From contig NZ_JASZYQ010000003.1 of NCBI RefSeq assembly GCF_030316885.1, forward strand, positions 744,001 to 808,000: 64,000 bases of DNA. The letters are read 5' to 3'. This document shows, piece by piece, positions 20,415 to 30,298 of the stretch. The stretch comes from Variovorax jilinensis. Lineage in GTDB: Bacteria; Pseudomonadota; Gammaproteobacteria; Burkholderiales; Burkholderiaceae_C. A program made the translations under genes and the position numbers. The notes under the pieces are model-generated. The model saw nothing but the letters and a program-made list of their open reading frames with translations, did no database searches and was not told the DNA's origin. Every line of letters begins with the position of its first letter. Position 1 is the stretch's first letter.

Positions 20415-21095
20415 ATGATGCTGCACGTGCCCGATGTGCTGAGCGCCGAACAGGTGCGCGAGATGCGCGCCACGCTCGAGGCCACCCAGTGGATCGACGG
20501 CCGCGAGACCGTCGGCGACCAGGGCGCCCGCGTCAAGCGCAATCGCCAGTTGCCGGAACACTCGCCGGTCGGCCGCGAACTCGGCCGCACCGTCCTGGCC
20601 GCGCTGTCGCGCAGCCCGCTTTTCTTCTCGGCGGCGCTGCCGCTGCGCTTCGTGCCGCCGCTCTTCAATCGCTACGAGGGCGGCGAGCACTACGGCCTGC
20701 ACGTCGACGGTTCGGTACGCTCCGTGCCCGGCAGCGGCGAACAGCTGCGCACCGACCTTTCGTGCACCCTGTTCCTGTGCGATCCCGAAGAATACGAAGG
20801 CGGCGAACTCGAGGTGGTCGACACCTACGGCTCGCACGAGGTCAAGCTGCCGGCCGGCGACCTGATCCTCTACCCCTCCACCAGCCTGCACCGCGTGCAT
20901 CCCGTGACCCAAGGGGCCCGGGTCTGCTCGTTCTTCTGGCTCCAGAGCATGGTGCGCGACGACACCCGGCGCGGCATGCTGTTCGAGCTCGACCAGGTGA
21001 TCCAGCGCCTGCGCGGGCGCGTTGGCGAATGCGAAGAGACGATTTCGCTGACCGGCCAGTACCACAACCTGCTGCGGATGTGGTCGGAGATCTGA
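20415..21095 (+). CDS. piuC: Fe(II)/2-oxoglutarate-dependent hydroxylase PiuC
   Basis: PKHD-type hydroxylase of 226 residues (family YbiX/PiuC). Iron ligands His96 and Asp98 (HVDGS) and His159 (SLHRVHP) are present, with Arg169 as the 2-oxoglutarate anchor and [10 protein letters not shown] after it. The family sits beside iron receptors and is iron regulated; its substrate is unknown, although modification of a siderophore or receptor has been suggested. ATG at [10 protein letters not shown] was chosen as the family start. Confidence 0.94.
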   Translation: MMLHVPDVLSAEQVREMRATLEATQWIDGRETVGDQGARVKRNRQLPEHSPVGRELGRTVLAALSRSPLFFSAALPLRFVPPLFNRYEGGEHYGLHVDGSVRSVPGSGEQLRTDLSCTLFLCDPEEYEGGELEVVDTYGSHEVKLPAGDLILYPSTSLHRVHPVTQGARVCSFFWLQSMVRDDTRRGMLFELDQVIQRLRGRVGECEETISLTGQYHNLLRMWSEI

Positions 21096-21142
21096 GGCCT
21101 GCCCCGACGCCGTGTCGCCCTTCGCTCGCAATAGTTATTGCA

Positions 21143-21161
21143 AATGCGAAGAATTCGTATT
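21143..21161 (+). promoter_or_regulatory. Fur-box-like site upstream of bfd
   Basis: AATGCGAAGAATTCGTATT is nearly palindromic and partly matches the Fur consensus. It lies 50 bp ahead of bfd, where iron repression is expected. Weaker than the sites at 17791 and 23479. Confidence 0.55.
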
Positions 21162-21211
21162 TATAATTGGGTCTTTCTTCAACAAGCCAGCTACAAGCCG
21201 TCTGCATCGCC

Positions 21212-21484
21212 ATGATCGTCTGCGTCTGCCGCCGAGTGTCCGACCGTGAAATCGCACGCCATGCGCGCGCCGGGATGACCTTCGACGAAGTGCAGTTCGA
21301 ACTCGGCGTGGCCACCCAGTGCGGCCAGTGCGAAGGCTGCGCACGCGACGTCGTCGCACAGTGCAGCGCTTCGCATCCGGTCGCCGCGCTGCATCGTGAA
21401 ACCGGCGTCCAGGCGATCCAGCTTGCCAATTCCATCCAGGAAAGCAACGCATGGAACTCTTCGCGGCGCTCGGCGGCAGTCTGA
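21212..21484 (+). CDS. bfd: Bacterioferritin-associated ferredoxin
   Basis: [2Fe-2S] protein that reduces bacterioferritin heme so that stored iron can leave. The 90 residues begin [11 protein letters not shown] with Cys4 and Cys6; Cys37 and Cys40 (TQCGQCEGC) complete the four ligands, and Cys43 is extra. The C-terminal 25 residues overlap the beginning of a 24-codon reading frame (21451-21525), so the end of Bfd is Ser/Arg-rich and perhaps not conserved. ATG 21212 was chosen because the Cys motif must be N-terminal. Confidence 0.92.
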   Translation: MIVCVCRRVSDREIARHARAGMTFDEVQFELGVATQCGQCEGCARDVVAQCSASHPVAALHRETGVQAIQLANSIQESNAWNSSRRSAAV

Positions 21485-21525
21485 TTCTGGTCGCCAGTTC
21501 AGTCTGGTGGATTTTCCGCAAGTAA
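21451..21525 (+). CDS. 24-residue single-span membrane peptide
   Basis: ATG-initiated frame of 25 codons encoding MELFAALGG followed by [11 protein letters not shown] and IFRK, then TAA. It has a classic small-membrane-protein shape: a short acidic N-terminus, one hydrophobic span and a positive C-terminus, which predicts the N-terminus outside or in the bilayer and the C-terminus in the cytoplasm. An AGGAAAG lies about 8 bases ahead. It overlaps the 3' end of bfd in another frame and precedes tonB. I do not recognise a named family; a role with Bfd, TonB or ExbBD is only suggested by position. Confidence 0.6.
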   Translation: MELFAALGGSLILVASSVWWIFRK

Positions 21526-21565
21526 GAATTTAGCGTAGCGGTTTTGCTGCACCGGGACGCCACCC

Positions 21566-22285
21566 GTGGCGTCCGCATTCGAATGGTTGATCGTGTCTGA
21601 CCGCTTTTCCCCGCCCCCCACGGCCCTCGGCCTGTCGCGCAATGCCATCATCGCCGGCAGCGTGGTGCTGTTTCACGTCGCCGCCCTCTGGGCGCTGCAG
21701 AGCGGTCTGCTGCGTCGCGCTGCCGAGGTGATCATCCCGGTCGAGATCCTCAGCGAGTTCATCGAGCCACCCAAGCCCAAGGAACTGCCGCCCCCGCCCC
21801 CGCCTCCGCCGCCCGAGCCCAAGAAGCAGATCACCAAGACGCCACCGCCGCCGCGCCCGCAGGCGATCCGCGAGCCGAAGCCGACGCCTGCTCCGAACGC
21901 GCCCACGGGCAGCGTCGAGCCGCCCCCGCCGCCGGCCCCGATGGCGCCGCCCGCCCCTCCCGAGCCGCCCGCACCACCGCCGGCGCCACCCGCACCGCCT
22001 TCCGTGCAATTGCCGTCGAGCAACGCCGACTACCTGCAGAACCCGAAGCCGGTCTATCCGGCCATGAGCAAGCGGCTGGGCGAGCAGGGCAAGACCATCG
22101 TGCGCGTGCTGATCGGCACCGACGGCCTGCCCAAGCAGGCCAGCATTCGCACCTCGAGCGGCTACGAGCGGCTCGACGAGGCGGCACGCGCAGCCGTGAT
22201 GAGCTGGCGCTACGTGCCGGGCAAACGAAATGGGGTCGTCGAACCGATGGAGTTCAACGTACCGATCAACTGGGTTCTCAATTAA
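21566..22285 (+). CDS. tonB: TonB energy-transducing protein
   Basis: Couples the proton motive force harvested by ExbBD to outer-membrane receptors such as HmuR and Fiu. Up to 239 residues: one N-terminal span (about 27-45, with a His in VVLFHVAALWAL), an extreme Pro-rich spacer (long runs of Pro with PKP/EPK) over about 70-150, and a TonB C-terminal domain with YPAMSKRLGEQGKTIVRV. The start is not certain: both candidates are GTG (21566 or 21593), each with a poor ribosome site. Followed by exbB after 18 bases. Confidence 0.93.
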   Translation: MASAFEWLIVSDRFSPPPTALGLSRNAIIAGSVVLFHVAALWALQSGLLRRAAEVIIPVEILSEFIEPPKPKELPPPPPPPPPEPKKQITKTPPPPRPQAIREPKPTPAPNAPTGSVEPPPPPAPMAPPAPPEPPAPPPAPPAPPSVQLPSSNADYLQNPKPVYPAMSKRLGEQGKTIVRVLIGTDGLPKQASIRTSSGYERLDEAARAAVMSWRYVPGKRNGVVEPMEFNVPINWVLN

Positions 22286-22303
22286 TTTTCTGGAGTAGTT
22301 CGT

Positions 22304-23017
<714 letters not shown>

Positions 23018-23022
23018 GCACC

Positions 23023-23436
<414 letters not shown>

Positions 23437-23478
23437 CGCCCCGCTACAAATTAAATCAATCGCGGCGATTGACTTTCA

Positions 23479-23497
23479 ATTGAGAATGGTTATCATT
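23479..23497 (+). promoter_or_regulatory. Fur-box-like site upstream of hemP
   Basis: ATTGAGAATGGTTATCATT differs from the Fur consensus at only two positions, the best match in the window. It lies 31 bp before hemP. Confidence 0.88.
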
Positions 23498-23527
23498 AAC
23501 CAATCGCTTCAGCAAAGGGATTTCCAG

Positions 23528-23737
23528 ATGACTGCCACGCCCAACACCTTCACCGTTCTGAGCCATCCTTCGCTGGACCACTCGGGTGGTGGCCGTGCTG
23601 CCGAGGCGGTTCGCCCGGCCGCCTTGCTCGAAAGCGCCGAGCTTCTCAAGGGCAGCAAGGCTGTCGGCATCCTTCACAACGGCTCGCTCTACCGCCTGCA
23701 AGCCACCAAACTCGGCAAGCTGATCCTCACCAAGTAG
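23528..23737 (+). CDS. hemP: Hemin uptake protein HemP
   Basis: Small protein of 69 residues whose C-terminal half (LLKGSKAVGILHNGSLYRLQ then LGKLILTK) is the HemP domain. In other betaproteobacteria HemP (HmuP) is needed for full expression or function of heme receptors and may act as a DNA-binding activator. Here it has its own strong Fur box and lies 13.6 kb from hmuR, after exbD, rather than within the heme operon. The start was taken at ATG 23528; a longer frame would run through the Fur box. Confidence 0.9.
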   Translation: MTATPNTFTVLSHPSLDHSGGGRAAEAVRPAALLESAELLKGSKAVGILHNGSLYRLQATKLGKLILTK

Positions 23738-23773
23738 GTTCAGCCTGCCCCTCGCGCAAGTTTCATCGTGGGG

Positions 23774-23810
23774 CGACTCGAGGAGATTCATCTCCGAAGG
23801 GTCGTTTTTT
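23774..23810 (+). terminator. Terminator of hemP
   Basis: Inner stem GGAGAT/ATCTCC (23782-23795) inside an outer CGAC/GTCG pair, then six T (23805-23810). Confidence 0.75.
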
Positions 23811-23864
23811 GCTAGCCAACGGTTCGCCGACTAGCCAAGCTTTTTTTCACGCTGAACAACGAAC

Positions 23865-23891
23865 AACGCCGTCCCTCAGGACGGCGTTTTT
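23865..23891 (+). terminator. Second hairpin between hemP and the GlcG-like gene
   Basis: Perfect 10-bp stem (23865-23874 with 23879-23888), 4-base loop and a T-run on the plus strand; probably also serves the convergent minus-strand gene, although its T-run there is interrupted. Confidence 0.8.
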
Positions 23892-23908
23892 GCTTTGGCG
23901 CGCGGCGT

Positions 23909-24316
23909 TCAGAGTCCGAGTGCCGCGATCCCTGCCTTGGCGATCTGCGCGTCTTCGTTCGACTTGACGCCACTGACGCCCACGGCGCCGATGACCTGGC
24001 CGTCCTTCACGATCGGCACGCCGCCTTCGAGCAGGCCCTCGATGCCGGGCGCCGTCAGGAAGGAATTGCGGCCGCCGTTGATCATGTCCTCGTAGGTCTT
24101 GCTCTCGCGGCGGCCCATGGCGGCCGTGTGGGCCTTGGCCGGGGCGATATGGGCCGACAGTGCCGCGGCGCCGTCCAGGCGCTGCAGCCACAGCAGGTTG
24201 CCGCCGTCGTCGGTGATCGCAAAGGTCACGGCCCAGTTGTTCTTCAGCGCCTCGGCTTCGGCAGCGGCAGCGATCGCCTTGACGTCGGCGAGTTCGAGGA
24301 AGGATTTGGTTTTCAT
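23909..24316 (-). CDS. GlcG/HbpS family (DUF336) protein, possibly heme-binding
   Basis: The 135-residue protein belongs to the GlcG/HbpS/PduO-C family: LADVKAIAAAAEAEALKNNW at the N-terminus, ITDDGGNLLWLQRLDGA, and the typical GGVPIVKDGQVIGAVGVSG near the C-terminus. Members bind heme or cobalamin-like ligands or have no known ligand. No signal peptide, so cytoplasmic. Convergent with hemP, which makes a heme link attractive, though position alone does not prove it. Confidence 0.82.
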   Translation of the reverse strand: MKTKSFLELADVKAIAAAAEAEALKNNWAVTFAITDDGGNLLWLQRLDGAAALSAHIAPAKAHTAAMGRRESKTYEDMINGGRNSFLTAPGIEGLLEGGVPIVKDGQVIGAVGVSGVKSNEDAQIAKAGIAALGL

Positions 24317-24485
24317 GGTGCTGTCCAGGAGTAAGTTGAGCGACCGCCAAGCATAGCGTTCCGGCTGTCCGCCACCGGGCCCGCGGGTAGGAACGTTGAA
24401 CGACGGGGTTTTTCCGCGGCGCCGATCTTGCGGGCACCTAGAATGCGCCCATCTGCATGTCTGCAGCCAACCCAGGAGCCCCGGC

Positions 24486-25187
24486 ATGAACGACCGCGTC
24501 AACACCTTCGACACCAGCGTAGGCCAAGGCCAGGCGCTGCCGCAGACGGACCGCCAGCGCGTGCTGCGCAACACCTACTGGCTGCTCGCACTGAGCCTGC
24601 TGCCCACCGTGCTGGGCGCCTGGCTCGGCGTCGCTACCGGCATCACGCGCTCGCTCTCGGGCGGCATGGGCCTGATCGTCTTCCTGGGCGGCGCCTTCGG
24701 CTTCATGTTCGCGATCGAGAAAACCAAGAACTCGGCCGCCGGCGTGCCGGTGCTGCTGGGCTTCACCTTCTTCATGGGCCTGATGCTGTCGCGCATGATC
24801 GCGATGGTGCTGGGCTTCAAGAACGGCCCCGAGCTGGTCATGACCGCCTTCGGCGGCACCGCAGGCGTGTTCTTCGTCATGGCTTCGCTTGCGACCGTCA
24901 TCAAGCGCGATCTGTCGGGCATGGGCAAGTGGCTGTTCGTCGGCGCGATCGTGCTGATGTTCGGCGCCATCATCAACATCTTCGTCGGCTCGAGCGCCGG
25001 CATGATGGCGATCTCGGTGGCCGCGATCGGCATCTTCTCGGCCTACATGCTGTACGACCTCAAGCAGATCATGGACGGCGGCGAGACCAACTACATCAGC
25101 GCCACCCTGGCCCTCTATCTCGACATGTTCAACGTCTTCCAGAGCCTGCTCGCGCTGCTCGGCATCTTCGGCGGCGAACGCGACTGA
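24486..25187 (+). CDS. Bax inhibitor-1/YccA family membrane protein
   Basis: Integral membrane protein of 233 residues with seven predicted hydrophobic segments between residues 30 and 230, matching the UPF0005/BI-1 family (YccA). The C-terminal part contains the family signature SAYMLYDLKQIMDGG and LALYLDMFNVFQSLL. E. coli YccA binds and restrains the protease FtsH; a similar role here is by homology only. ATG at MNDRVNTFDTSVGQ was chosen as it matches the hydrophilic N-terminus of relatives. A strong terminator follows. Confidence 0.92.
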   Translation: MNDRVNTFDTSVGQGQALPQTDRQRVLRNTYWLLALSLLPTVLGAWLGVATGITRSLSGGMGLIVFLGGAFGFMFAIEKTKNSAAGVPVLLGFTFFMGLMLSRMIAMVLGFKNGPELVMTAFGGTAGVFFVMASLATVIKRDLSGMGKWLFVGAIVLMFGAIINIFVGSSAGMMAISVAAIGIFSAYMLYDLKQIMDGGETNYISATLALYLDMFNVFQSLLALLGIFGGERD

Positions 25188-25209
25188 TCCCCGCCGCATG
25201 CTGCAGATG

Positions 25210-25233
25210 AAAGGGCCCCAAGGGGCCCTTTTT
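25210..25233. terminator. Bidirectional terminator between yccA-like gene and rlmD
   Basis: Nine-bp stem around a 2-base centre (AAGGGCCCC / GGGGCCCTT) with T-run on the plus strand; abuts the rlmD stop. Confidence 0.88.
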
Positions 25234-26669
25234 CATGCGCGGTCGAACACCGCGATCGACTCGACATGCGCCGTGTGCGGGAACATGTTCACCACGCCTG
25301 CGAAGCTGCAGCGGTAGCCGGCCTGGTGCACCAGTAGGCCGGCATCGCGCGCGAGCGTCGACGGATTGCAGCTCACGTAGACGATGCGCTTGGGCGGCGT
25401 CCAGCTGCCGGCGTGCGGCTCGACCTGCTGATGCAGGTCGGCCAGCGCCTTGGCCAGCGCGAAGGCGCCTTCGCGCGGCGGATCGACCAGCCACTTGTCG
25501 GCCACACCGTCCGCCACCAGCATCGCGGGCGTCATCTCGAACAGATTGCGCGCAACGAACGCCGCCGGGCTGAGGGCGCGCCGACCCGGCACGGCCGGCC
25601 GGTTGCGCTCGTAGTTGGCGGTGGCGCGCGCCACCAGTGTGTCGCTGCCCTCGATGCCGAGCACCTCGCGCGCCCGGCTCGCGAGCGGGAGCGTGAAGTT
25701 GCCGAGGCCGCAGAACCAGTCGATCACGCGCTCGTCGGCCTGAACATCGAGCAGGCGCAGGGCGCGGCCGACCAGCACGCGGTTGATGTGCGGATTGACC
25801 TGCGTGAAATCGGTCGGCTTGAAAGGCATGGTGACGCCGAACTCGGGCAGCGCATAAGCCAGCGGCGGACCGCCCTCCTCGAGCAGCTTGACCGTGTCGG
25901 GGCCCTTGGCCTGAAGCCACCATTGAACGCCCTCGTGGGCCGCCGCGAAGGCCTTGAGACGGGCCAGGTCGGCACCGGACAAGGGCTCGAGGTGCCGCAG
26001 CACCAGCGCGATCACGCCGAGGCCGTTGCCGTTCTCGGCATCGCCGCAGGCCAGTTCGATCTGCGGACAGGTCTCGCGCGCGTCCATCGAGCCGATGAGC
26101 TCGCGCAGCGGCAGCAGCATGTCGCTGACCACCGCCGGCAGCACCGGGCAGACCTTCATGTCGGCCAGGTAGCGGCTCTTGCGCTCGTGGAAGCCGATCA
26201 GCACCGTGCCCTTCTTCACCACATGGCGCACCGACAGCCGTGCGCGGTAGCGGTAGTGCCAGGCCGGGCCCTCGAGCGGGCGCAGCAGGTTGTCGGGGCG
26301 TACCTTGCCCAGGTGCCAGAGGTTGTCCTCGAGCGACCGCTGCTTGACCGCCACCTGCGCCGACGCATCGAGATGCTGCATCTTGCAGCCGCCGCAGGCG
26401 CCCGCATGCAGACCGAAGTGCGGGCAGCCCGGCCGCACGCGCTGCGACGACTCACGCTGGATCGCGGTGACGGTGCCCTGCTCCCAGTTGTTCTTCCTGC
26501 GGTGCACGTTGAAGCGCACCTCCTCGAAGGGCAAGGCTCCTTCGATGAAGACCACCATGCCATCGGCCTTGTGGGCCACGCCCTGGGCGTCGAGGTCGAG
26601 CGACTCGACCTGCAGCCATTCGTCCTGCGCGTGGGGCGCCTGCTTGTTTTTCTCTTTCGATTCCGTCAT
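25233..26669 (-). CDS. rlmD: 23S rRNA (uracil-1939-C5)-methyltransferase
   Basis: SAM-dependent RNA methyltransferase that makes m5U1939. The 478 residues contain an N-terminal TRAM domain ([17 protein letters not shown]), an iron-sulfur cluster region with [19 protein letters not shown], the SAM-binding motif [23 protein letters not shown] and the catalytic-cysteine motif [12 protein letters not shown]. It ends in the terminator shared with the upstream gene. rpoS lies 40 bases beyond its start, transcribed in the same direction. Confidence 0.96.
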   Translation of the reverse strand: MTESKEKNKQAPHAQDEWLQVESLDLDAQGVAHKADGMVVFIEGALPFEEVRFNVHRRKNNWEQGTVTAIQRESSQRVRPGCPHFGLHAGACGGCKMQHLDASAQVAVKQRSLEDNLWHLGKVRPDNLLRPLEGPAWHYRYRARLSVRHVVKKGTVLIGFHERKSRYLADMKVCPVLPAVVSDMLLPLRELIGSMDARETCPQIELACGDAENGNGLGVIALVLRHLEPLSGADLARLKAFAAAHEGVQWWLQAKGPDTVKLLEEGGPPLAYALPEFGVTMPFKPTDFTQVNPHINRVLVGRALRLLDVQADERVIDWFCGLGNFTLPLASRAREVLGIEGSDTLVARATANYERNRPAVPGRRALSPAAFVARNLFEMTPAMLVADGVADKWLVDPPREGAFALAKALADLHQQVEPHAGSWTPPKRIVYVSCNPSTLARDAGLLVHQAGYRCSFAGVVNMFPHTAHVESIAVFDRA

Positions 26670-26709
26670 CCCCGGATTGTCTCAGGGCGGCAGGTCCCCC
26701 CCACGGGCA

Positions 26710-27663
26710 CTACAACAAGGCGTCGCGCTGCACGCCCGAGCGCTCGAGCTGTCGGCGCATCTTGCCCAGCGCCTCGTTCTGGATCTGCCGCACGCGCTCG
26801 CGCGTGAGGCCCAGGCGCAGGCTGAGCACCTCGAGCGTCTCGGGATCGCGGTCGTGGAGGCCGAACCGGCCTTCGAGCACCTCACGCTCGCGCTCGCTCA
26901 GCAGCAGGATCCATTCGTCGAGCAGCTTCTCGACCTCATGGGTCTGGGCGACGCCCGTGGGGTCGCCGGCCGCGTCGTCCGACGCCACGGTGTCGAACAG
27001 CGAGAAGCTGTCGTCGCCGCGCTCGCTGCCGGCATCGAGCGATCGCGGCGCGTCGGCCAGCGCCAGCAGATCGGCAACCTCCTTCGTTTCGCGGCCCAGC
27101 AGCGCAGCCACGTCCTCGACACGCACGCCATCGGGCCGTCGCGCGACGAAGTCGGCATCACCCTCGAGCGCCCGGCGCGCCCGCAGCACCTGGTGCAGCT
27201 CTCGCACGACATGCACCGGCAGCCGGATGGCTCGCGCCTGCAACATCGCCGCGCGCTCGACGGCCTGCCGGATCCACCAGGTGGCGTAGGTGGAGAAGCG
27301 GAAACCGCGCTCGGGCTCGAACTTCTGGATCGCATGCATCAGACCCAGATTGCCTTCCTCGATCAGGTCCGCCAGCGGCACGCCGCGACCCAGGCAGGAC
27401 TTGGCGATGCTCACCACCAGGCGCAGGTTGTGCTCGATCATCGACTGCCGGGCTGCGAAGTCGCCGGCCCGCGCGGCACAGGCGGTACGGTATTCCTCTT
27501 CCGGGGTGAAGAGTTCGGTGCGGCGGATCTCGCTCAGGTAGAGGGTAAGAGAATCGCCGGCCGTCGTGTCCGCGCCATCGATCGAATCAGACGCTGCCGC
27601 CGCGGCCGCCTTGCCCGCCGCTCGCCGCGCGACTGCGCGGGGAGACTGGCGGACGGTGGCCAT
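26710..27663 (-). CDS. rpoS: RNA polymerase sigma factor RpoS
   Basis: Alternative sigma factor for stationary phase and general stress. The 317-residue protein lacks the RpoD-type region 1.1 and has an Ala/Arg-rich start, region 1.2 ([20 protein letters not shown]), region 2 ([20 protein letters not shown] and [16 protein letters not shown]), region 3 and region 4 ([18 protein letters not shown]). It lies directly downstream of nlpD, as in most proteobacteria, where the main rpoS promoter sits inside nlpD. Confidence 0.95.
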   Translation of the reverse strand: MATVRQSPRAVARRAAGKAAAAAASDSIDGADTTAGDSLTLYLSEIRRTELFTPEEEYRTACAARAGDFAARQSMIEHNLRLVVSIAKSCLGRGVPLADLIEEGNLGLMHAIQKFEPERGFRFSTYATWWIRQAVERAAMLQARAIRLPVHVVRELHQVLRARRALEGDADFVARRPDGVRVEDVAALLGRETKEVADLLALADAPRSLDAGSERGDDSFSLFDTVASDDAAGDPTGVAQTHEVEKLLDEWILLLSEREREVLEGRFGLHDRDPETLEVLSLRLGLTRERVRQIQNEALGKMRRQLERSGVQRDALL

Positions 27664-27671
27664 GGCGACCG

Positions 27672-28619
27672 CTAGCGCACCGGCAGATAGCGGGCCGGAT
27701 CGACCGGCTTGCCCTGGCGGCGGATCTCGAAGTGCAGCTTGACGCGGTCAGCGTCGCTGTTGCCCATCTCGGCGATCTTCTGGCCCTTCTGCACCGATTG
27801 GTCTTCCTTCACGAGCAGCGTGCGGTTGTGCGCATAGGCCGTGAGGTAGGTGTTGTTGTGCTTGAGGATGATCAGGTTGCCGTAGCCGCGAAGGCCTGCG
27901 CCGGCATAGACCACGCGGCCGTCGGCCGCTGCCAGCACCGAATCGCCGGCCTTGCCGCTGATGTCGAGGCCCTTGTTCTTGACCTCGTCGAAGCCGGCGA
28001 TCAGCGAACCCTGTGCAGGCCAGATCCAGCCCACGTCCTCGTCGCCCGAGGCTGCGGCCGGTGGGGTGGGAGAGGCAGTGACCGGCACGGGTGGCTTGGT
28101 GGTTGCGCCCGGATTCGGCGCGGACGCGGCCGGCGCGGCAGCCGCAGCGGCCGCCGCTGCTGCTGCTGCTGCGGCAGCCGTCGTCGTGGTGGGCGCGACG
28201 GTGGCCGGCGTCACGGGCTTGGCGGCCACGGCGGGCGAATCACCGCTCGGCGGAATCACGCGCAGCACCTGGCCGACTTCGATCAGGTCCGGGTTGTCGA
28301 GGTTGTTCCAGCGCGCGATGTTCTGCCAGGTCTGGCCGGTCTCGATGCCGATGCGGCGGATGGTGTCGCCGGGGCGCACCGCGTAGTAGCCGGGCTTGCC
28401 GTAGTTCTCGATGCCGGGCAGCGGCTTGCCGGATGCATCGACGGTGATGGGAGGGCCGCCGGGCGTGCCCGTTGCAGCGTTGGCGTTGGTCGGGGCCTGC
28501 GTCATGGTGCCGCGGTCTTCGACCGGCACCGGACCACGCGGCGAGGCGCAGCCCGCAATCACGAGTACACCCGCCAGCGCAACGCCGGCAGGCCAACTCC
28601 GATTGCCAAAAACTTTCAT
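27672..28619 (-). CDS. nlpD: Lipoprotein NlpD, LysM and degenerate M23 peptidase domains
   Basis: Envelope lipoprotein that activates cell-wall amidases during division. The 315 residues have lipobox VIAGC (Cys24), a LysM domain ([20 protein letters not shown], about 83-128), a low-complexity Ala/Thr/Pro linker and a LytM domain ending RYLPVR. The zinc ligands of active M23 peptidases are missing: the usual HxH is KLH and the first His is replaced, as in E. coli NlpD, so it should be a non-catalytic activator. ATG 28619 is preferred to 28634 because it gives a proper signal peptide. Confidence 0.94.
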   Translation of the reverse strand: MKVFGNRSWPAGVALAGVLVIAGCASPRGPVPVEDRGTMTQAPTNANAATGTPGGPPITVDASGKPLPGIENYGKPGYYAVRPGDTIRRIGIETGQTWQNIARWNNLDNPDLIEVGQVLRVIPPSGDSPAVAAKPVTPATVAPTTTTAAAAAAAAAAAAAAAPAASAPNPGATTKPPVPVTASPTPPAAASGDEDVGWIWPAQGSLIAGFDEVKNKGLDISGKAGDSVLAAADGRVVYAGAGLRGYGNLIILKHNNTYLTAYAHNRTLLVKEDQSVQKGQKIAEMGNSDADRVKLHFEIRRQGKPVDPARYLPVR

Positions 28620-28630
28620 TGTTCTTCCCT

Positions 28631-29404
28631 TCAAGCAATTCCCGATTTTAGGGGGACAAAGTGAACGGCCTCAAGAATGCGGCGCTCGAGACCGCGGGTG
28701 GTTCTGTCGATCACGACGAGGGCCTGTCCGCCGCTGGCCGAGTGGGTCGGCGCGACGATGCGGCCGCCGACCGCCAGCTGATCGATCCAGGCATCGGGCA
28801 CCGCTTCGCCGCCGGCCGCCGCGATGATGCCCGCATAGGGCGCACCCTTGGCATAGCCGAGCATGCCGTCGCCGAGCATCAGGTGCACGGTGGCAAGGCG
28901 GAATGGTCGCAGGTTGACGCGAGCCTTATCGTGCAGGCCGCGCAGCCGCTCGATGCTGTAGACCTCGGTCGCGACATGGCTCAGCACCGCAGCCTGGTAG
29001 CCGCAGCCGGTGCCGATCTCGAGCACGCGGCCCAGGCGCTCGGAGGGCTTGCCGGCCAGCGCCGGCGCACCGAGCAGCAGTTCGATCATGCGCGACACCA
29101 CGTTCGGCTTGGAGATGGTCTGGCCGAGGCCGATGGGCAGGCTGGTGTCCTCGTAGGCCTGGTTGACCAGCGCGCTGTCGACGAAGCGATGGCGCTCGAC
29201 CGTGCCCATGGCGCGCAGCACGCGGGCATCCGCGATGCCCTGCGCCGCGAGTCGCTGAACCATCCGCGTGCGCACCGCGTCCGAGGCCATCGAAGGCGTG
29301 GCCGGAACGATCGGCCTCGCAGGAACGGCAGGCTTGCGACCGCCGGTGGCGGCCGAAGCGGTGGGCGTGAGGCGCACGGGAAAGCCCGGCCGCTGGCTGG
29401 CCAA
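28631..29404 (-). CDS. pcm: Protein-L-isoaspartate O-methyltransferase
   Basis: Repairs isoaspartyl damage in aged proteins using SAM. The methyltransferase core (from about residue 40) contains [20 protein letters not shown] and the SAM motif [16 protein letters not shown] and ends [11 protein letters not shown]. The start is uncertain. TTG 29404, one base after the surE stop, gives 257 residues with the [10 protein letters not shown] leader seen in betaproteobacterial Pcm; GTG 29377 and ATG 29290 are alternatives. Sits between surE and nlpD in the conserved surE-pcm-nlpD-rpoS order. Confidence 0.93.
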   Translation of the reverse strand: MASQRPGFPVRLTPTASAATGGRKPAVPARPIVPATPSMASDAVRTRMVQRLAAQGIADARVLRAMGTVERHRFVDSALVNQAYEDTSLPIGLGQTISKPNVVSRMIELLLGAPALAGKPSERLGRVLEIGTGCGYQAAVLSHVATEVYSIERLRGLHDKARVNLRPFRLATVHLMLGDGMLGYAKGAPYAGIIAAAGGEAVPDAWIDQLAVGGRIVAPTHSASGGQALVVIDRTTRGLERRILEAVHFVPLKSGIA

Positions 29405-29405
29405 G

Positions 29406-30167
29406 TCAGTTCCCCGCGACGCGCGCCATGGTCTCGCGCCACTGGCCGAGGTTGGCGTGGTCGGTGAGATCGATCTGCAGCGGCGTGAGCGCGACGTGGC
29501 CGGCGGCGCTGGCATGGAAGTCGGTGCCCTCGCCGCTGTCCTTGGCACTGCCCGCGCCGGCGATCCAGTACATGGTCTCGCCGCGCGGACTGTCCTGGGT
29601 GATCACCTTCTCGGCCGCGTGGCGGCGGCCGAGCCGGCAGACCTTGACCGGCTTCAGTTCCTCGAAGGGACGGTTCGGCACGTTGACGTTGAGCAGGAAG
29701 GTCGGGCCGTCGAGCATCTTCTCGCGCTCGATCTGCTGGACCAGGCGGCGCGCGACGCGGGCGGCGGCATCGACATGCGCCCAGCCCTTCTCGATCTGCG
29801 AGAAGGCGATCGCGGGAATGCCGAACAGATAGGCCTCCATGGCGGCGCCGACCGTGCCCGAATAGATGGTGTCGTCGCCCATGTTGGCGCCGTTGTTGAT
29901 GCCCGAGACGACCAGGTCGGGGCGGTAGTCGAGCAGGCCCTTGAGCGCGATGTGGACGCAGTCGGCCGGCGTGCCGGTCACGTAGCGGAAGCCGTTGTGC
30001 GCCTTGTGCACGTAGAGCGGCGCCGCCAGCGTGAGCGCGTTCGACTTCGCGCTGTTGTTGTGCTCGGGCGCGACCACCTCGACCTCTGCGATGTCCTTGA
30101 GCGCTTCGTGCAGTGCCACCAGGCCAGGCGCCTGGAAGCCGTCGTCGTTGGAAATGAGTATCTTCAT
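29406..30167 (-). CDS. surE: 5'/3'-nucleotidase SurE
   Basis: Metal-dependent nucleotidase hydrolysing nucleoside monophosphates, involved in stationary-phase survival. The 253 residues start MKILISNDDGFQAPGL, with the metal-binding Asp pair at 8-9; Ser and Asn ligands follow in VAPEHNNSAKS and VSGINNGANMG. Overall length is normal. Start taken at the second in-frame ATG because the protein should begin right before the ILISNDDG strand. Confidence 0.96.
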   Translation of the reverse strand: MKILISNDDGFQAPGLVALHEALKDIAEVEVVAPEHNNSAKSNALTLAAPLYVHKAHNGFRYVTGTPADCVHIALKGLLDYRPDLVVSGINNGANMGDDTIYSGTVGAAMEAYLFGIPAIAFSQIEKGWAHVDAAARVARRLVQQIEREKMLDGPTFLLNVNVPNRPFEELKPVKVCRLGRRHAAEKVITQDSPRGETMYWIAGAGSAKDSGEGTDFHASAAGHVALTPLQIDLTDHANLGQWRETMARVAGN

Positions 30168-30298
30168 TGGCATCGGTCAGTGGCCGGCATTGTAGGCGGC
30201 GCGTGGGTCACGACAGGGACACGCACCGGCTGCACGGCCGCCCTATCATCGTCCCGATTTCCGTTTGCCCCCAGCCCCCATACACAGGAGACACGAGC

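Noticed and set aside
21673..22023. Glycine-rich minus-strand frame opposite tonB
   Set aside because: It is the complement of the proline codons of TonB.
28130..28200. GCC/GCT-rich run in nlpD as a phase-variable repeat
   Set aside because: It encodes an alanine linker with mixed codons; not a perfect short tandem repeat likely to slip.
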